Assembly: GCF_033807575.1 (NCBI RefSeq)
Contig: NC_084730.1
Coordinates: 5,935,986 to 5,999,985 of the forward strand
Reading direction: 5' to 3'
Source: Cydia pomonella
Lineage: Eukaryota > Arthropoda > Insecta > Lepidoptera > Tortricidae
DNA: 64,000 bases
Shown here: piece after piece, positions 10,983-23,734 of the stretch
Position numbering within the stretch: position 1 is the first letter of the stretch
Layout of the letters: each line of letters begins with the position of its first letter
The notes under the pieces: model-generated
The model's database searches: none
The model's input: only the letters and a program-made list of their open reading frames with translations
What the model was told of the DNA's origin: nothing
Program-made: the position numbers and the translations under genes

Positions 10983-11933
10983 CCCTTCGGCCGCGTACGC
11001 AACCAGAGCTTCGTAACCAGATGCGATCGAAAACTATTTCTGCCTTGTAGGAAACCGGTTGCGATCAAAAACTAATTCCGTCTTACTAGTTATCAGTTAC
11101 GATCGAACACTTTTCTTTGTTGTACGAAACCTTTCGACCGTTGATAAAGTCAGCTAAGATTATATTTATACACCTTGTTATACAGTATAAGTACTGTACA
11201 CGTTATATATCTAGTCAAAAATCAGAACACAAAAATTGTACCAGTTGATAATATTCAAATACCTACTTTGTTGGCAAATACAATGTAACCTTGTTCCTTA
11301 AAAGACACTGGCTTAAGAGACATGGAGCACTGACATTCCTTGAAAGTCACTACTGTGACTTCATTTGCTTGACATTTGCAGTTGTTATTCGTCAATATAA
11401 ACAAAGTATTACTTAGCCATGAGTCTGGTACGAGCATACGAGAATATAAATCGTTGTATATTTATTGGGTGTCCAAATACTGAGTTATTATTGATACCCG
11501 ACATGGTAAGGGTGCTGATGCTGTGTGACTTAAACTTTTTTATACTAGGTACCACTCGTGTATGTGGCGACCATTTAGCAGCTGATACCTAGGAGGACTG
11601 TAATGTTTAAGTGGCCAGTGATTTGTTATATTACCCACTGTAAAGGTTTCATGTAAGATCTAAATATGTTATATTGAGTTTTGTTAAATCAATAGTTTCA
11701 AAAAAATGCACAGGATATGAAATTATCATGAGTATCATGACAAAATATTTGAAAAAAAACCTATAGCTAGATGGCCCAGACATTGGTTTCGTATAAGAAC
11801 GAGAAGTGTTCGATCGTAACTGGTTACGGGTAAGACGAAATTAGTTTTTGATCGCAACCGGTTTCGTACTAGGCAGAAATAGTTTTCGATCGCATCTGGT
11901 TACGAAGCTCTGGTTGCGTACGCGGCCGAAGGG
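10983..11933. mobile_element. 951-bp transposon with long terminal inverted repeats
   Basis: The left end 'cccttcggccgcgtacgcaa' and right end 'ttgcgtacgcggccgaaggg' are exact inverses, and inverted homology continues for about 150 bp. Within each arm a short motif of the type 'gatcgaaaactatttctgcc' is repeated three times with variation. The element is flanked by identical 'ctagca' (10977-10982 and 11934-11939), read as a target-site duplication of 6 to 8 bp. Its interior has no transposase; the longest ORF (11255-11437, -) is not recognisable. It is non-autonomous. Confidence 0.8.
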
Positions 11934-12036
11934 CTAGCACAGAATAAACACAAAACAAAACAATATATCTACATATTATTATAATTTATTTCTTGTTATC
12001 AGCTGAGTATGTCAGATGTAGCCGTAAATGTAAATA

Positions 12037-12280
12037 CAGTAGGCGCTCGGTAATCCGGCACCCGATTTGGTCACCCTTTGCTGGATAGTTGGAACTGCCG
12101 GGTTAGTGGATTTTACGGGAAATAAAAGCACGAAAACAAGCACGTGGCACCACCGAACAAAGCAAACCCTGTTAGTCTGTAGTCCGTCGTTCGGTTGTGT
12201 AAACTGCCGGATTATAGAGCGGACCATCTAAGATGATAACCGCCGCGCCGGGTTACTGCCGGATTGACGAGCGCCTACTG
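12037..12280. mobile_element. Tigger/pogo-like MITE
   Basis: The TIRs 'cagtaggcgctcggtaatcc' and the inverse of 'ggattgacgagcgcctactg' match the CAGT...TAATCCGGCAC ends of pogo/Tigger elements. The element is 244 bp and lacks a transposase. A TA lies before the left end but the right flank reads TT, so the TA duplication is imperfect. Confidence 0.7.
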
Positions 12281-13235
12281 TTCACTACCGTAACTAAGTA
12301 GCATAGCCTACCTACCTAAAAAGAAATAGATATAGGTATTGTTGAACACAAACGTTATAAAAAAGATGTTGATAAATAAATAATAAAACTTAACCACAAA
12401 TCCTCTAAAATATGTACACAAGATTTACCAAGAGCAGTACGACTCTTGATCTGCATAATACATTTGTTTTTATGTATTTTTTTTATTTCGATCTTCGAAA
12501 ATAATTTGCGCCCTCCAGGATATGTGGACGGCCATGCATTGTGTTTGGGGTTATTAGAATTGTATCGATAACAAGTATAGTCAGCGTTTATCGCTTGTAT
12601 TTTTGCCAAAAACTTATTATACTACAGGTGGCACATTGATGGCAAACGGCGACCCGCCTTATAGAATGCGGTCAGCGCAGCCTATGGACGTCAGCAACTC
12701 CAGATATGCCGCAGTGTGTCTACCCTTTAAAAACCTTCCTTGAACAATCCCATACTGCTTCGAGAAAAATATACATTTCAGAATGCCGATTTGGGGTGGT
12801 CAACTTCACGGGGGTCATTTCAGACGCCAGAAATACCTGTACTTGCAGGTGCCTAGAGATCCAACTGAGTGACACAGTCGAACTGTACCTAATTACCGGC
12901 CTGGTATTAGGTACGATTTAAATAATAACTATTATAAGCAATCTTCTTACTATTAAAGTAAGTGTGACACCCTTTAAAGTTCGTTGTCGTTTAGAATACA
13001 TAACTAGTTTACTTAATGAAACTAGTTTTCAAAGTGATGCATTTTCATAGTAATGAAAGTAATTGGCAGAGAATTTAATGTTGTAATCGATTTAAAGTGT
13101 ATTACTAATTTTCACATGAAGTTGTAAGTGCTGTGTTTATGACTAACGGAATATAAAGGACTGGATTTTATATTTAAAAGCAACTTAATTAAATTTCTAA
13201 CTTTCACGCACACACCTGCATCCTACATCATCGTC
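12281..13235. other. Intergenic DNA, a diverged repeat only
   Basis: 12615-12710 is a decayed copy of the 'ggtggcaaac' repeat. The rest is AT-rich with no feature I can support; short ORFs here show no domain. Confidence 0.4.
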
Positions 13236-13239
13236 ATCA

Positions 13240-13680
13240 TCATATCAGCCCTTTATCGACCACTGCTGAGGCCTCTCTTCTAGTACGCCACTTGTCCTGA
13301 GCTAATCGCATCCAGAAGCGACCCGCAATCTTCCGAATGTCGTCCATCCAACGAGCCAACGGACGCCAGGGACTTCTTTGACATTCTAGTTCACCTGCCA
13401 TCACTCTGCCTAACAACATGTCCCGCCCAACTCCATTTTAGTTTGGTAACGCAACCCACGTCTTAGCTCTTAGCTTAGTGCGGCGACGGATCCCGACATT
13501 CCTTACGATCGCTTGAAGCTTGATACCGAGCATGGCACGCTCCATGGCTCTCTGAGCTACGCGGATTTTATGCACTGCCTTCCTTCCTTGGTGAGCGTCC
13601 ATATCTCGGCACCGTAGGCCAAGGTGGGCAATCATCGGATCCCTTTCTTTCGCATAATTATCGAAAGTCATAATGTAATG
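13240..13680 (-). mobile_element. RTE-type LINE, 3' end of ORF2
   Basis: The minus-strand translation gives HKIRVAQRAMERAMLGIKL, then IRRRTKLRAKTW, and in a shifted frame RWMDDIRKIAGRFWMRLAQ, the characteristic order at the end of RTE-clade reverse transcriptases. A 'gatgatgacgatgatg' tail follows at 13218-13235, as is common for RTE elements. Frameshifts show it is dead. Confidence 0.8.
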
Positions 13681-14030
13681 ATAGTCATATTATCATTAAT
13701 AGTCATAACTCTGAAACCGTTAACTTTTCAGGAATTTCCTTAGGTTATCCTATAGTTAGTAGGTTAGGTTAAGTTTGTGAATCCTGAAAAGTTACGCGTT
13801 TCTGAGAAAAACCAAATTATGGCTAACGAAAATGCGGACAAACAATACATTATGACTTAAAACTTTATGGAAAACAATAGAGACCCGGGCATCATACATA
13901 CAAACTAGCAAATATAAACTTAATTGGAAAGTGTGTTTCTTTTAACGTAGCTTACGGTATTTATGATTTTATAAGCGTTTTGGTGCTCTATTACTACACA
14001 ACGACTTTAGTCCAGTCGACGTAACGTTAG

Positions 14031-14174
14031 GGCTCCTCTACACGATGGCCCAGCGTAGGCCAGTCCAAGGGACGCAGCTATGCGGTAAAGTGAGATGGCA
14101 ATATCACTTGCTCCCTCTAACGCATAAATGCGTCCCTAGGACTGGCCTACGCTGGGCCATCATGTAGAGGAGCC
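14031..14174. mobile_element. MITE with 'ggctcctctacacgatggcc' TIR
   Basis: This is a complete inverted-repeat element, with 'ggctcctctacacgatggcc' on the left and its near inverse '...gggccatcatgtagaggagcc' on the right. Its middle (14078) is exactly where the 1823-bp array begins, so array units 2 and 3 contain only the right half. A half copy interrupts a LINE at 30844-30960. Confidence 0.75.
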
Positions 14175-17100
14175 ATTACGTTCGAAACGTCACGCCAAAT
14201 AATAAACGTAAGTGTACGCGATTACGTCCCGTTTCAGTCTCAAAATTAAAGTTGCCCATATTATACGTCATAAATTCAGCGGTTAACTCTCAGTCAGTGC
14301 AGTGCCACCGGCTGTACTAATTTATAGTTTTATTACCCATGCAGTGCACGCACAATACGTGACCGACATATTTAAATTGGTTCCCGAATATTTAGATTTC
14401 TGTGGTCATTGTTTACATCTATGACGCTTTAACTTTATTTCGCAGATGTTTTTGCGTGGGTGCTATTTTTAATTGACGGAAGAATAGCTATCTGATCTAA
14501 ATCAATTCAAAGGGATAGAGAATGAAATTTCAAACTAAATGTATGCCTTTTCCACTCCCCTTGGCCATCGGCCATATGAGAGAAGAGTGATAGAGAGGCA
14601 AATAATGAAACTTCCGTGTTTCGTGTAACGCGGCAGGCCCTCAGTATGTGCTAGAGGCGCCCCCTACGCAGTTTTGCATAATATCCCCTATCTTGACCAC
14701 CGTATGAAAGGTTGCATATATACTACACTCCATGTTAAACTACTCTTTGCTTGTTATCATATTTTTTTTACCTAGAAACACTTTCCTGCTTTAGATGCGT
14801 TTTTGATGTATGTTCTTGTAGAATCTTCATAAGCGGCTGTACCATTACTCATACAATAAATAGTGCAGGGGCTATACTCATATAAATAACACTACAACAT
14901 TATGAAAAAACGATTTATTCCATAACAAAATAAATACTACAAGTCCCAGAAAATGCCTTAAAATAAAGAGGTGTCAATAAAAACATTGTGAGCATTCTTC
15001 GAGCATAATTCATGTCAATACATAAAAACATTGGAATGATTACAATACCGTGGTTATACACAGACTTCAAAAGTTGTCACTCCTGTAGATAATAGTTTAG
15101 GTATAACTAATGATTTTATTACGTACGTTAATCCCTAACTAACCTACCTAAAGGATTGCTACCTAAAGGTTGTCTGAAAGAGATCGCTTTTTAGCGATAA
15201 GACCGCCTGTTGTTACCTGGTTCTATTTTTTTTACATGTATATAAAATGTATAATTGTTGGTGCAATACAGAATATTTACTTACTTAATCGAAAAGTAGT
15301 ATCCATTTATACAAGGTATTTGGTCACCTTCAGAAATTTACGGGGTGAATACATAGGTCATACTGAGCAACATTTACCATGGGACCAACCCCGAAATCGC
15401 AAAATAGTACATTGTGCAACGACCCCTCGTTGTGCAACGACCCCTCGGTAAGTGAAATTTTGGATACGAGGGTGGTAATTCCTGACAGCCGGAGGCTGGA
15501 GGGAATTAAAGACCCGAGTTTGCACTATTCTTACCCCCGGGGGTTACACACAATGTTTTTCATCACACTTGTGAAGAAAAAACTAAATTTTAAGCGAAAT
15601 AATTCTTAAATACATATCAAACATTCGTCCGCCATTTTGTAATTTCTAGGCAGGTGAGGCATCGAAGGCACAGACCTATTCGGCATTCAGCCACGATTGA
15701 AAATTATGTAAAAACATTTTAAACGGCTGTTAAATTATCAAAAATAAATAATTTTAAACATAAACAAAAATATTAAATTATGAACGTCAGTATTTTAAAA
15801 GTAAAACTAATTTATTGGTACTTGGTTGGTAGGAATAAGTGACGTAATAAAAAAAAGCTATAACTCCCTCGGGAGTTATACCTTTTTTCGCCGCTTACCG
15901 CTATGCGGTAAAGTGAGATGGCAATATCACTTGCTCCCTCTAACGCATAAATGCGTCCCTAGGACTGGCCTACGCTGGGCCATCATGTAGAGGAGCCATT
16001 ACGTTCGAAACGTCACGCCAAATAATAAACGTAAGTGTACGCGATTACGTCCCGTTTCAGTCTCAAAATTAAAGTTGCCCATATTATACGTCATAAATTC
16101 AGCGGTTAACTCTCAGTCAGTGCAGTGCCACCGGCTGTACTAATTTATAGTTTTATTACCCATGCAGTGCACGCACAATACGTGACCGACATATTTAAAT
16201 TGGTTCCCGAATATTTAGATTTCTGTGGTCATTGTTTACATCTATGACGCTTTAACTTTATTTCGCAGATGTTTTTGCGTGGGTGCTATTTTTAATTGAC
16301 GGAAGAATAGCTATCTGATCTAAATCAATTCAAAGGGATAGAGAATGAAATTTCAAACTAAATGTATGCCTTTTCCACTCCCCTTGGCCATCGGCCATAT
16401 GAGAGAAGAGTGATAGAGAGGCAAATAATGAAACTTCCGTGTTTCGTGTAACGCGGCAGGCCCTCAGTATGTGCTAGAGGCGCCCCCTACGCAGTTTTGC
16501 ATAATATCCCCTATCTTGACCACCGTATGAAAGGTTGCATATATACTACACTCCATGTTAAACTACTCTTTGCTTGTTATCATAATTTTTTTACCTAGAA
16601 ACACTTTCCTGCTTTAGATGCGTTTTTGATGTATGTTCTTGTAGAATCTTCATAAGCGGCTGTACCATTACTCATACAATAAATAGTGCAGGGGCTATAC
16701 TCATATAAATAACACTACAACATTATGAAAAAACGATTTATTCCATAACAAAATAAATACTACAAGTCCCAGAAAATGCCTTAAAATAAAGAGGTGTCAA
16801 TAAAAACATTGTGAGCATTCTTCGAGCATAATTCATGTCAATACATAAAAACATTGGAATGATTACAATACCGTGGTTATACACAGACTTCAAAAGTTGT
16901 CACTCCTGTAGATAATAGTTTAGGTATAACTAATGATTTTATTACGTACGTTAATCCCTAACTAACCTACCTAAAGGATTGCTACCTAAAGGTTGTCTGA
17001 AAGAGATCGCTTTTTAGCGATAAGACCGCCTGTTGTTACCTGGTTCTATTTTTTTTACATGTATATAAAATGTATAATTGTTGGTGCAATACAGAATATT

Positions 17101-19518
17101 TACTTACTTAATCGAAAAGTAGTATCCATTTATACAAGGTATTTGGTCACCTTCAGAAATTTACGGGGTGAATACATAGGTCATACTGAGCAACATTTAC
17201 CATGGGACCAACCCCGAAATCGCAAAATAGTACATTGTGCAACGACCCGTCGTTGTGCAACGACCCCTCGGTAAGTGAAATTTTGGATATGAGGGTGGTA
17301 ATTCCTGACAGCCGGAGGCTGGAGGGAATTAAAGACCCGAGTTTGCAATATTCTTACCCCCGGGGGTTACACACAATGTTTTTCATCACACTTGTGAAGA
17401 AAAAACTAAATTTTAAGCGAAATAATTCTTAAATACATATCAAACATTCGTCCGCCATTTTGTAATTTCTAGGCAGGTGAGGCATCGAAGGCACAGACCT
17501 ATTCGGCATTCAGCCACGATTGAAAATTATGTAAAAACATTTTAAACGGCTGTTAAATTATCAAAAATAAATAATTTTAAACATAAACAAAAATATTAAA
17601 TTATGAACGTCAGTATTTTAAAAGTAAAACTAATTTATTGGTACTTGGTTGGTAGGAATAAGTGACGTAATAAAAAAAAGCTATAACTCCCTCGGGAGTT
17701 ATACCTTTTTTCGCCGCTTACCGCTATGCGGTAAAGTGAGATGGCAATATCACTTGCTCCCTCTAACGCATAAATGCGTCCCTAGGACTGGCCTACGCTG
17801 GGCCATCATGTAGAGGAGCCATTACGTTCGAAACGTCACGCCAAATAATAAACGTAAGTGTACGCGATTACGTCCCGTTTCAGTCTCAAAATTAAAGTTG
17901 CCCATATTATACGTCATAAATTCAGCGGTTAACTCTCAGTCAGTGCAGTGCCACCGGCTGTACTAATTTATAGTTTTATTACCCATGCAGTGCACGCACA
18001 ATACGTGACCGACATATTTAAATTGGTTCCCGAATATTTAGATTTCTGTGGTCATTGTTTACATCTATGACGCTTTAACTTTATTTCGCAGATGTTTTTG
18101 CGTGGGTGCTATTTTTAATTGACGGAAGAATAGCTATCTGATCTAAATCAATTCAAAGGGATAGAGAATGAAATTTCAAACTAAATGTATGCCTTTTCCA
18201 CTCCCCTTGGCCATCGGCCATATGAGAGAAGAGTGATAGAGAGGCAAATAATGAAACTTCCGTGTTTCGTGTAACGCGGCAGGCCCTCAGTATGTGCTAG
18301 AGGCGCCCCCTACGCAGTTTTGCATAATATCCCCTATCTTGACCACCGTATGAAAGGTTGCATATATACTACACTCCATGTTAAACTACTCTTTGCTTGT
18401 TATCATAATTTTTTTACCTAGAAACACTTTCCTGCTTTAGATGCGTTTTTGATGTATGTTCTTGTAGAATCTTCATAAGCGGCTGTACCATTACTCATAC
18501 AATAAATAGTGCAGGGGCTATACTCATATAAATAACACTACAACATTATGAAAAAACGATTTATTCCATAACAAAATAAATACTACAAGTCCCAGAAAAT
18601 GCCTTAAAATAAAGAGGTGTCAATAAAAACATTGTGAGCATTCTTCGAGCATAATTCATGTCAATACATAAAAACATTGGAATGATTACAATACCGTGGT
18701 TATACACAGACTTCAAAAGTTGTCACTCCTGTAGATAATAGTTTAGGTATAACTAATGATTTTATTACGTACGTTAATCCCTAACTAACCTACCTAAAGG
18801 ATTGCTACCTAAAGGTTGTCTGAAAGAGATCGCTTTTTAGCGATAAGACCGCCTGTTGTTACCTGGTTCTATTTTTTTTACATGTATATAAAATGTATAA
18901 TTGTTGGTGCAATACAGAATATTTACTTACTTAATCGAAAAGTAGTATCCATTTATACAAGGTATTTGGTCACCTTCAGAAATTTACGGGGTGAATACAT
19001 AGGTCATACTGAGCAACATTTACCATGGGACCAACCCCGAAATCGCAAAATAGTACATTGTGCAACGACCCCTCGGTAAGTGAAATTTTGGATACGAGGG
19101 TGGTAATTCCTGACAGCCGGAGGCTGGAGGGAATTAAAGACCCGAGTTTGCAATATTCTTACCCCCGGGGGTTACACACAATGTTTTTCATCACACTTGT
19201 GAAGAAAAAACTAAATTTTAAGCGAAATAATTCTTAAATACATATCAAACATTCGTCCGCCATTTTGTAATTTCTAGGCAGGTGAGGCATCGAAGGCACA
19301 GACCTATTCGGCATTCAGCCACGATTGAAAATTATGTAAAAAACTTTTTAAACGGCTGTTAAATTATCAAAAATAAATAATTTTAAACATAAACAAAAAT
19401 ATTAAATTATGAACATCAGTATTTTAAAAGTAAAACTCATTTATTGGTACTTGGTTGGTAGGAATAAGTGACGTAATAAAAAAAAAGCTATAACTCCCTC
19501 GGGAGTTATACCTTTTTT
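14078..19518. repeat. Three-copy tandem array, 1823-bp period
   Basis: Units run 14078-15900, 15901-17723 and 17724 to about 19518, almost identical base for base. Unit 3 is shorter, mainly because one 18-bp block (near 15420 and 17243) occurs twice in units 1 and 2 and once in unit 3. Each unit holds the right half of the MITE, a retroelement motif 'ggttgtctgaaagagatcgc', an AT-rich middle, and ends in the inverted repeat 'taactccctcgggagtta'. The unit junctions form the palindrome 'ttaccgctatgcggtaa'. The conserved short ORFs (e.g. 15170-15451) are carried passively. I see no host gene in it. Confidence 0.9.
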
Positions 19519-19539
19519 CAAAATCCCTAACTCCCGCGG

Positions 19540-19790
19540 GTAAAAAATAGGCCTTTGTCCTTCAGCACACCTGCATGAAATAAGATCTTTTTTGAGCAAA
19601 TTTGATGAAAAAAAAATTTGGCTGTTTCATACATTTTGCCTGATCTGATGTTGAGATTTTGAATGGGAGGGTCAATTTTTTTTTTTGCGATTTCGGGGTT
19701 GGTTTCGTCAAAGTTGCTCAGCATGACCTATATATTCAGCCCGTAAATTATTGCACGTGTCTAAATAAACACCCTGTATGAATAAGGGTT
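19540..19790 (-). mobile_element. Fragment related to the 29351-29606 MITE
   Basis: 'gcgatttcggggttggtttc' and 'aaagttgctcagcatgacct' are the inverse of 'ggtcatactgagcaacattt' and 'accaaccccgaaatcgc' within each array unit. Array edge and this fragment may have recombined. Confidence 0.5.
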
Positions 19791-19969
19791 ATATTAGAAA
19801 ATTAGGCTTAACCGTTTAACCGCTTAGCATATATCATCGAGCGTGCTCGTGTAGCAGGTACGATACGAAGTTACACGAAGTTTTGTCTTATTTACCAAAC
19901 TGCGGCGAAATGACCTAGATGTTGTATCTCTTATACCGGGTGTGGCATGTAACAGGAGCAAAAAACCGG

Positions 19970-20178
19970 ACAAGTGCGAGTCGGACTCGCCCACCGAGGG
20001 TTCCGTACTTTTTAGTATGTATTTGTTGTTATAGCGGCAACAGAAATACATCATCAGTGAAAATTTCAACTGTCTAGCTATCACGGTTCATGAGATACAG
20101 CCTGGTGACAGACGGACGGACGGACAGCGGAGTCTTAGTAATAGGGTCCCGTTTTACCCTTTGGGTACGGAACCCTAA
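19970..20178 (-). repeat. Interspersed repeat, family B
   Basis: This is a nearly complete copy in inverse orientation, from 'gtgcgagtcggactcgccca' to 'accctttgggtacggaaccc'. Confidence 0.75.
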
Positions 20179-20298
20179 AAATTAAACTGTTGGCTCTACT
20201 CTTCAAACTGACCAACATTTGTTCAGCAACTTTTAAGAATAACTTTTATTTTGATTTTTAGAACACTTTAAAGTTTATTCTAAAACGCAATGTATTGC

Positions 20299-20630
20299 TT
20301 CTTCTTCTTCCTCGCGTTGTCCCGGCATTTTGCCACGGCTCATGGGAGCCTGGGGTCCGCTTGACAACTAATCCCAAGATTTGGCGTAGGCACTAGTTTT
20401 TACGAAAGCGACTGCCATCTGACCTTCCAACCCAGAGGGTAAACTAGGCCTTGTTAGGATTAGTCCGGTTTCCTCACGATGTTTTCCTTCACCGAAAAGC
20501 GAGTGGTAAATATCAAATGATATTTCGTACATAAGTTCTGAAAACTCATTGGTACGAGCCGGGGTTTGAACCCGCGACCTCCGGATTGCAAGTCGCACGC
20601 TCTTACCGCTAGGCCACCAGCGCTTCTAAG
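20299..20630 (-). mobile_element. Full-length tRNA-derived SINE, type 1
   Basis: On the minus strand it begins at the right edge with 'gcgctggtggcctagcggta' (polymerase III A box region) and 'gaggtcgcgggttcaaaccc' (B box), continues through 'cttttcggtgaaggaaaaca' and ends 'cgcgaggaagaagaagaag'. It is flanked by 'acgcaatgtattgc' on both sides (about 20285 and 20631), a clean target-site duplication, so the insertion is intact and fairly young. Confidence 0.88.
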
Positions 20631-20928
20631 ACGCAATGTATTGCGAATTTTATTATTTTTAAATCATGATAATCAACATCAATTACACTGATGACAGCGT
20701 ACATTGAAGGTAATAGTTAATTTGTATGAAAAATAGGAAGTCTAAATAATTCATAATTTTCAAAAATCGATGTACAAATGTTGGTAAGTTTGAGGAGTAC
20801 AGCCTACAGTCAAATTTATTGCTCGTGTTACAGGTCACAGCCGGTATATCTAGGGCTGTTAAAAGGTTAAGGTAAATTCTAAGAAAAACTTGTGGTTCAA
20901 AGTTTGACAGTCAAACTATTAAATAGAT

Positions 20929-21082
20929 GTGGGTAATTCCACGAAACTGTAACGTCAGTTACCAATTCTGTCGTGTGTTCTTACATTAATTAAGCAAATT
21001 TAAGTGTCTGGCGTAGCCCTACAGGTCTGGATACTTAAATTTGAATTGGTAACTGACGTTACAGTCTCGTGGAATTACCCAT
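20929..21082. mobile_element. Inverted-repeat MITE
   Basis: The left 'tgggtaattccacgaaactg' and 'taacgtcagttaccaattc' are inverse to the right 'gaattggtaactgacgtta' and 'tcgtggaattaccca'. It is about 154 bp. Confidence 0.7.
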
Positions 21083-22011
21083 GTGGTTATTCGCCGCCAA
21101 TTGAATGGTCAAAAGTCAGTTTTTGACAACCAGCTACTGCATAATACGAAACTAGACAGCGCCATTAATGTTAGCAGTCAAATTCGAAGCACAAATTTGT
21201 CTTAGACATGACACAACCAATACAATCTTTGTGTATGGCATGTTAAAAAACGTGAATTGAATTGCTGTGTATGACCCAAATATGAAAGCATATGCGCGTA
21301 GATGGCACTAAATACATTTTTCTTATACCGCAACGTGCGAGTTCAACTAGTAGGTAAATAGTCGTCAATGTACCATTACTTGGCACCTACAAATACTCTT
21401 TATTACACACCTCAATACAGAGACAATACAACACATAGCAATCTCGGTTCTCCATAGTTAAAAAAAAAAAACGAATTTAGATTTTCATACAAAACTTGTT
21501 TACGCTCTATTTCGTTTGTTTTATAAGCTGGAGCTATAAACTATTTAGAGGCATAGATATACCTCACGTCATTGTATGTACAAAGTTTCATTACAATCCA
21601 ACACGTAGTTTTAAAATGAGAACGAAACTCCGTTTGTATGGGAAGATGAAATTTGGCCGTGCCGGGGACTCTTAACCCTTTTTCAGGCCGCACCAATCTA
21701 CAAGGTTTTCCCAAAAAATTCAAATATATTCAAATAAATCCCGCTTTGATGATTAATTTGAAGACAAGTCACATTTTCCAAAAGTGCAATCTAATTTGAA
21801 CTTTAAATCGGATGGCTAAGGTTGAAATTCTATTGGCGCGTATGTGGTCGATAAATCGTACTATGCCTGGAAAAGGGTTCAGGCAAAAGTGGGATAGCTC
21901 TAGAGAGGTGTCAATAACTGGTACTTTTCAGTATGATTGATGGGTAGTTTAGCATATACCTACTTACCTACTACAAGGATTCACGTTCCGGCATATGAAA
22001 GGTATTTTATA
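21083..22011. other. Intergenic DNA, a retroelement tail only
   Basis: 'aatactctttattacacacc' at 21389-21410 matches the tail at 10770-10915. 21541-21723 (-) is an ORF without a recognisable domain; parts of this stretch resemble 32810-32890 ('acaatccaacacgtagtttt' type) in inverse orientation, so it is probably another dispersed repeat. Confidence 0.4.
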
Positions 22012-22342
22012 CCAAAGAGAATTAAGAAGACCAAGAGTGCTCACTCCATACAACGGTTTTGTTACCAAAACTACTATTATTTTCGTAGTCTACATCTAGC
22101 GTCAAGTAGCGGAACTCTCAATATTGCTACTCGACAACCGTAACCGTAACTCTATTTTCAACTCGTACGCTTACTCTGGTTATAATATTAGCGGAAAATC
22201 GTTGAGCATTAGACTTTTTGTTTGCCGCGACTGCTATTGTCGAGTAGCAGTACTGAGAGTTCCGCTACATGACGCTAGATGTAGACTACGAAAATAATAG
22301 TATTTTTGGTAACAAAACCGTTGTATGCAGTGAGCACTCTAA
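22012..22342. mobile_element. MITE, 'ccaaagagaattaagaagac' family
   Basis: The element is a long imperfect inverted repeat: 'gagtgctcactccatacaac' and 'gtagtctacatctagcgtca' recur in inverse order toward the right end. Other copies lie at 28110-28315 and 50056-50692. The right terminal 20 bases are degraded here. Confidence 0.75.
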
Positions 22343-22703
22343 GTAAAGATAGGCCCGTTTATATAATTCCGACCGACCATTCTCGTTTGGTGTCAAATCG
22401 CATTGTACGCACGAATGCCGCAAGCACAAGTACACAACACCATTGGTTTGGATGCCAATTTACTGGCCCCATTCGCAGTGCTTAAGGCCCGTCTTTACGA
22501 AGTAATATATAAGTCAATGATTTCATAACTCCTTTGATGAATAGCAATGTTTAAAGCTCATTAGAAAATGATAATTCATAATCCATTATAATACAATAAA
22601 TAAACCTCATAGTCATATCATACATGTCCTCTAATAGCTATATAAATCAGAATTAAGTAATCTGGAGCGGTATTCTATGATAAAAATCTAAACTTGGTTT
22701 GGT

Positions 22704-22906
22704 AAGGCCACCAGTCTAGCGGTAAGAGCGTGAGACGTGGAATCCGGAGGTCGCGGGTTCAAACCCCGGCTCGTACCAATGAGTTTTTCGGAACGTATGT
22801 ACGAAATATCATTTGTTATTTATCAGTAGTGAAAAAACCGGATGAAGCTCAGAGGTCAGATGGCAGTCGCTTTCGTAAAAACCGGGACAACGCGAGGAAG
22901 ATGATG
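22704..22906 (+). mobile_element. Type 1 SINE with internal deletion
   Basis: The tRNA-like head is intact (A box 'tagcggtaagagcgtgag', B box 'ggtcgcgggttcaaaccccg'), then the body jumps from 'tatcatttgttatttatcag' to 'aggtcagatggcagtcgctt' and the '...gaggaagatgatg' end. Confidence 0.75.
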
Positions 22907-23092
22907 TAACTTGATTTGGCAATGCTACATTTACACGCTTGACAAGCATCCACAATGACAAGTGTGTGAACGCGGTTGTTAGGTTTGGCTTGGTTGGTCG
23001 CCGATCCGGGCCAGTGCCAGTTTTTGAACACGGATCAAAGGAAGCTTTGTTTTCCTGTCCGAAAACAATAACGCACTTGTAAATCTTGAAGC

Positions 23093-23178
23093 TTGTAGAA
23101 AAAGGCGCGAAATTAAAATTTTCTATGGGTTGATAACCCTTCGCGCCATTTTTTTTAATTTGCCGCCTTTTTCTACTG
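23093..23178. mobile_element. Short inverted-repeat element
   Basis: 'gtagaaaaaggcgcgaaatt' at the left is inverse to 'gccgcctttttctac' at the right, with a second small stem around 'gggttgataaccc'. Confidence 0.5.
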
Positions 23179-23734
23179 ACGGAAATTATTTGAGACTAAA
23201 AGAGGTTAAAAATCTACTGATTATAATGGTTCCAAATGAAACCCGAAGTCTTTAGTCTATAACTCTTCTGCTGATTGTAAATTAGTATTATGAAATTAAT
23301 TCGCAAAACATCATATTAAAATGGACCATTTATAAAAATAAACGAGCGACATTTACCTAAGGGATTTTTATTAATTGCTGTGAATAACGACTTTTTAAAT
23401 CCATAAACAAGAAATTTGTATTTTTTAAAACGATTGCATCGCCATCTGAGCTTAGTTTTGCGCGTTCCTCATTGATATTATACGACCTCAACGCTATTCG
23501 CAGTGTACCAAATCAAATTGAAATTTTAAAATTTGAATTTATTTCATTTAAGTAGAAATCGTTATATGCATTTTTTGTACAAGGCGTATACAGTCAACAA
23601 TCTAAATCTACTGTAAAATGTTATACACGAGTATACATTGAGCCATTAATTATACAATATCGGATTAAGAGTATGTTTTGCTACCCAATAATATATTAAG
23701 GCGAGTTACGCCAAGGCCGACTTGTGGTATTTTC

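Noticed and set aside
15170..19237. Repeated ORFs (93 and 76 codons) conserved in all three array units
   Set aside because: Their identity follows from the DNA triplication. One start overlaps a retroelement motif also found at 10770-10915, and no domain is visible.
22704..22800. Possible tRNA gene (A and B boxes)
   Set aside because: The head is followed by the standard SINE body. No complete cloverleaf or mature 3' end. The same holds for 20299-20630, 54247-54540 and 60336-60657.
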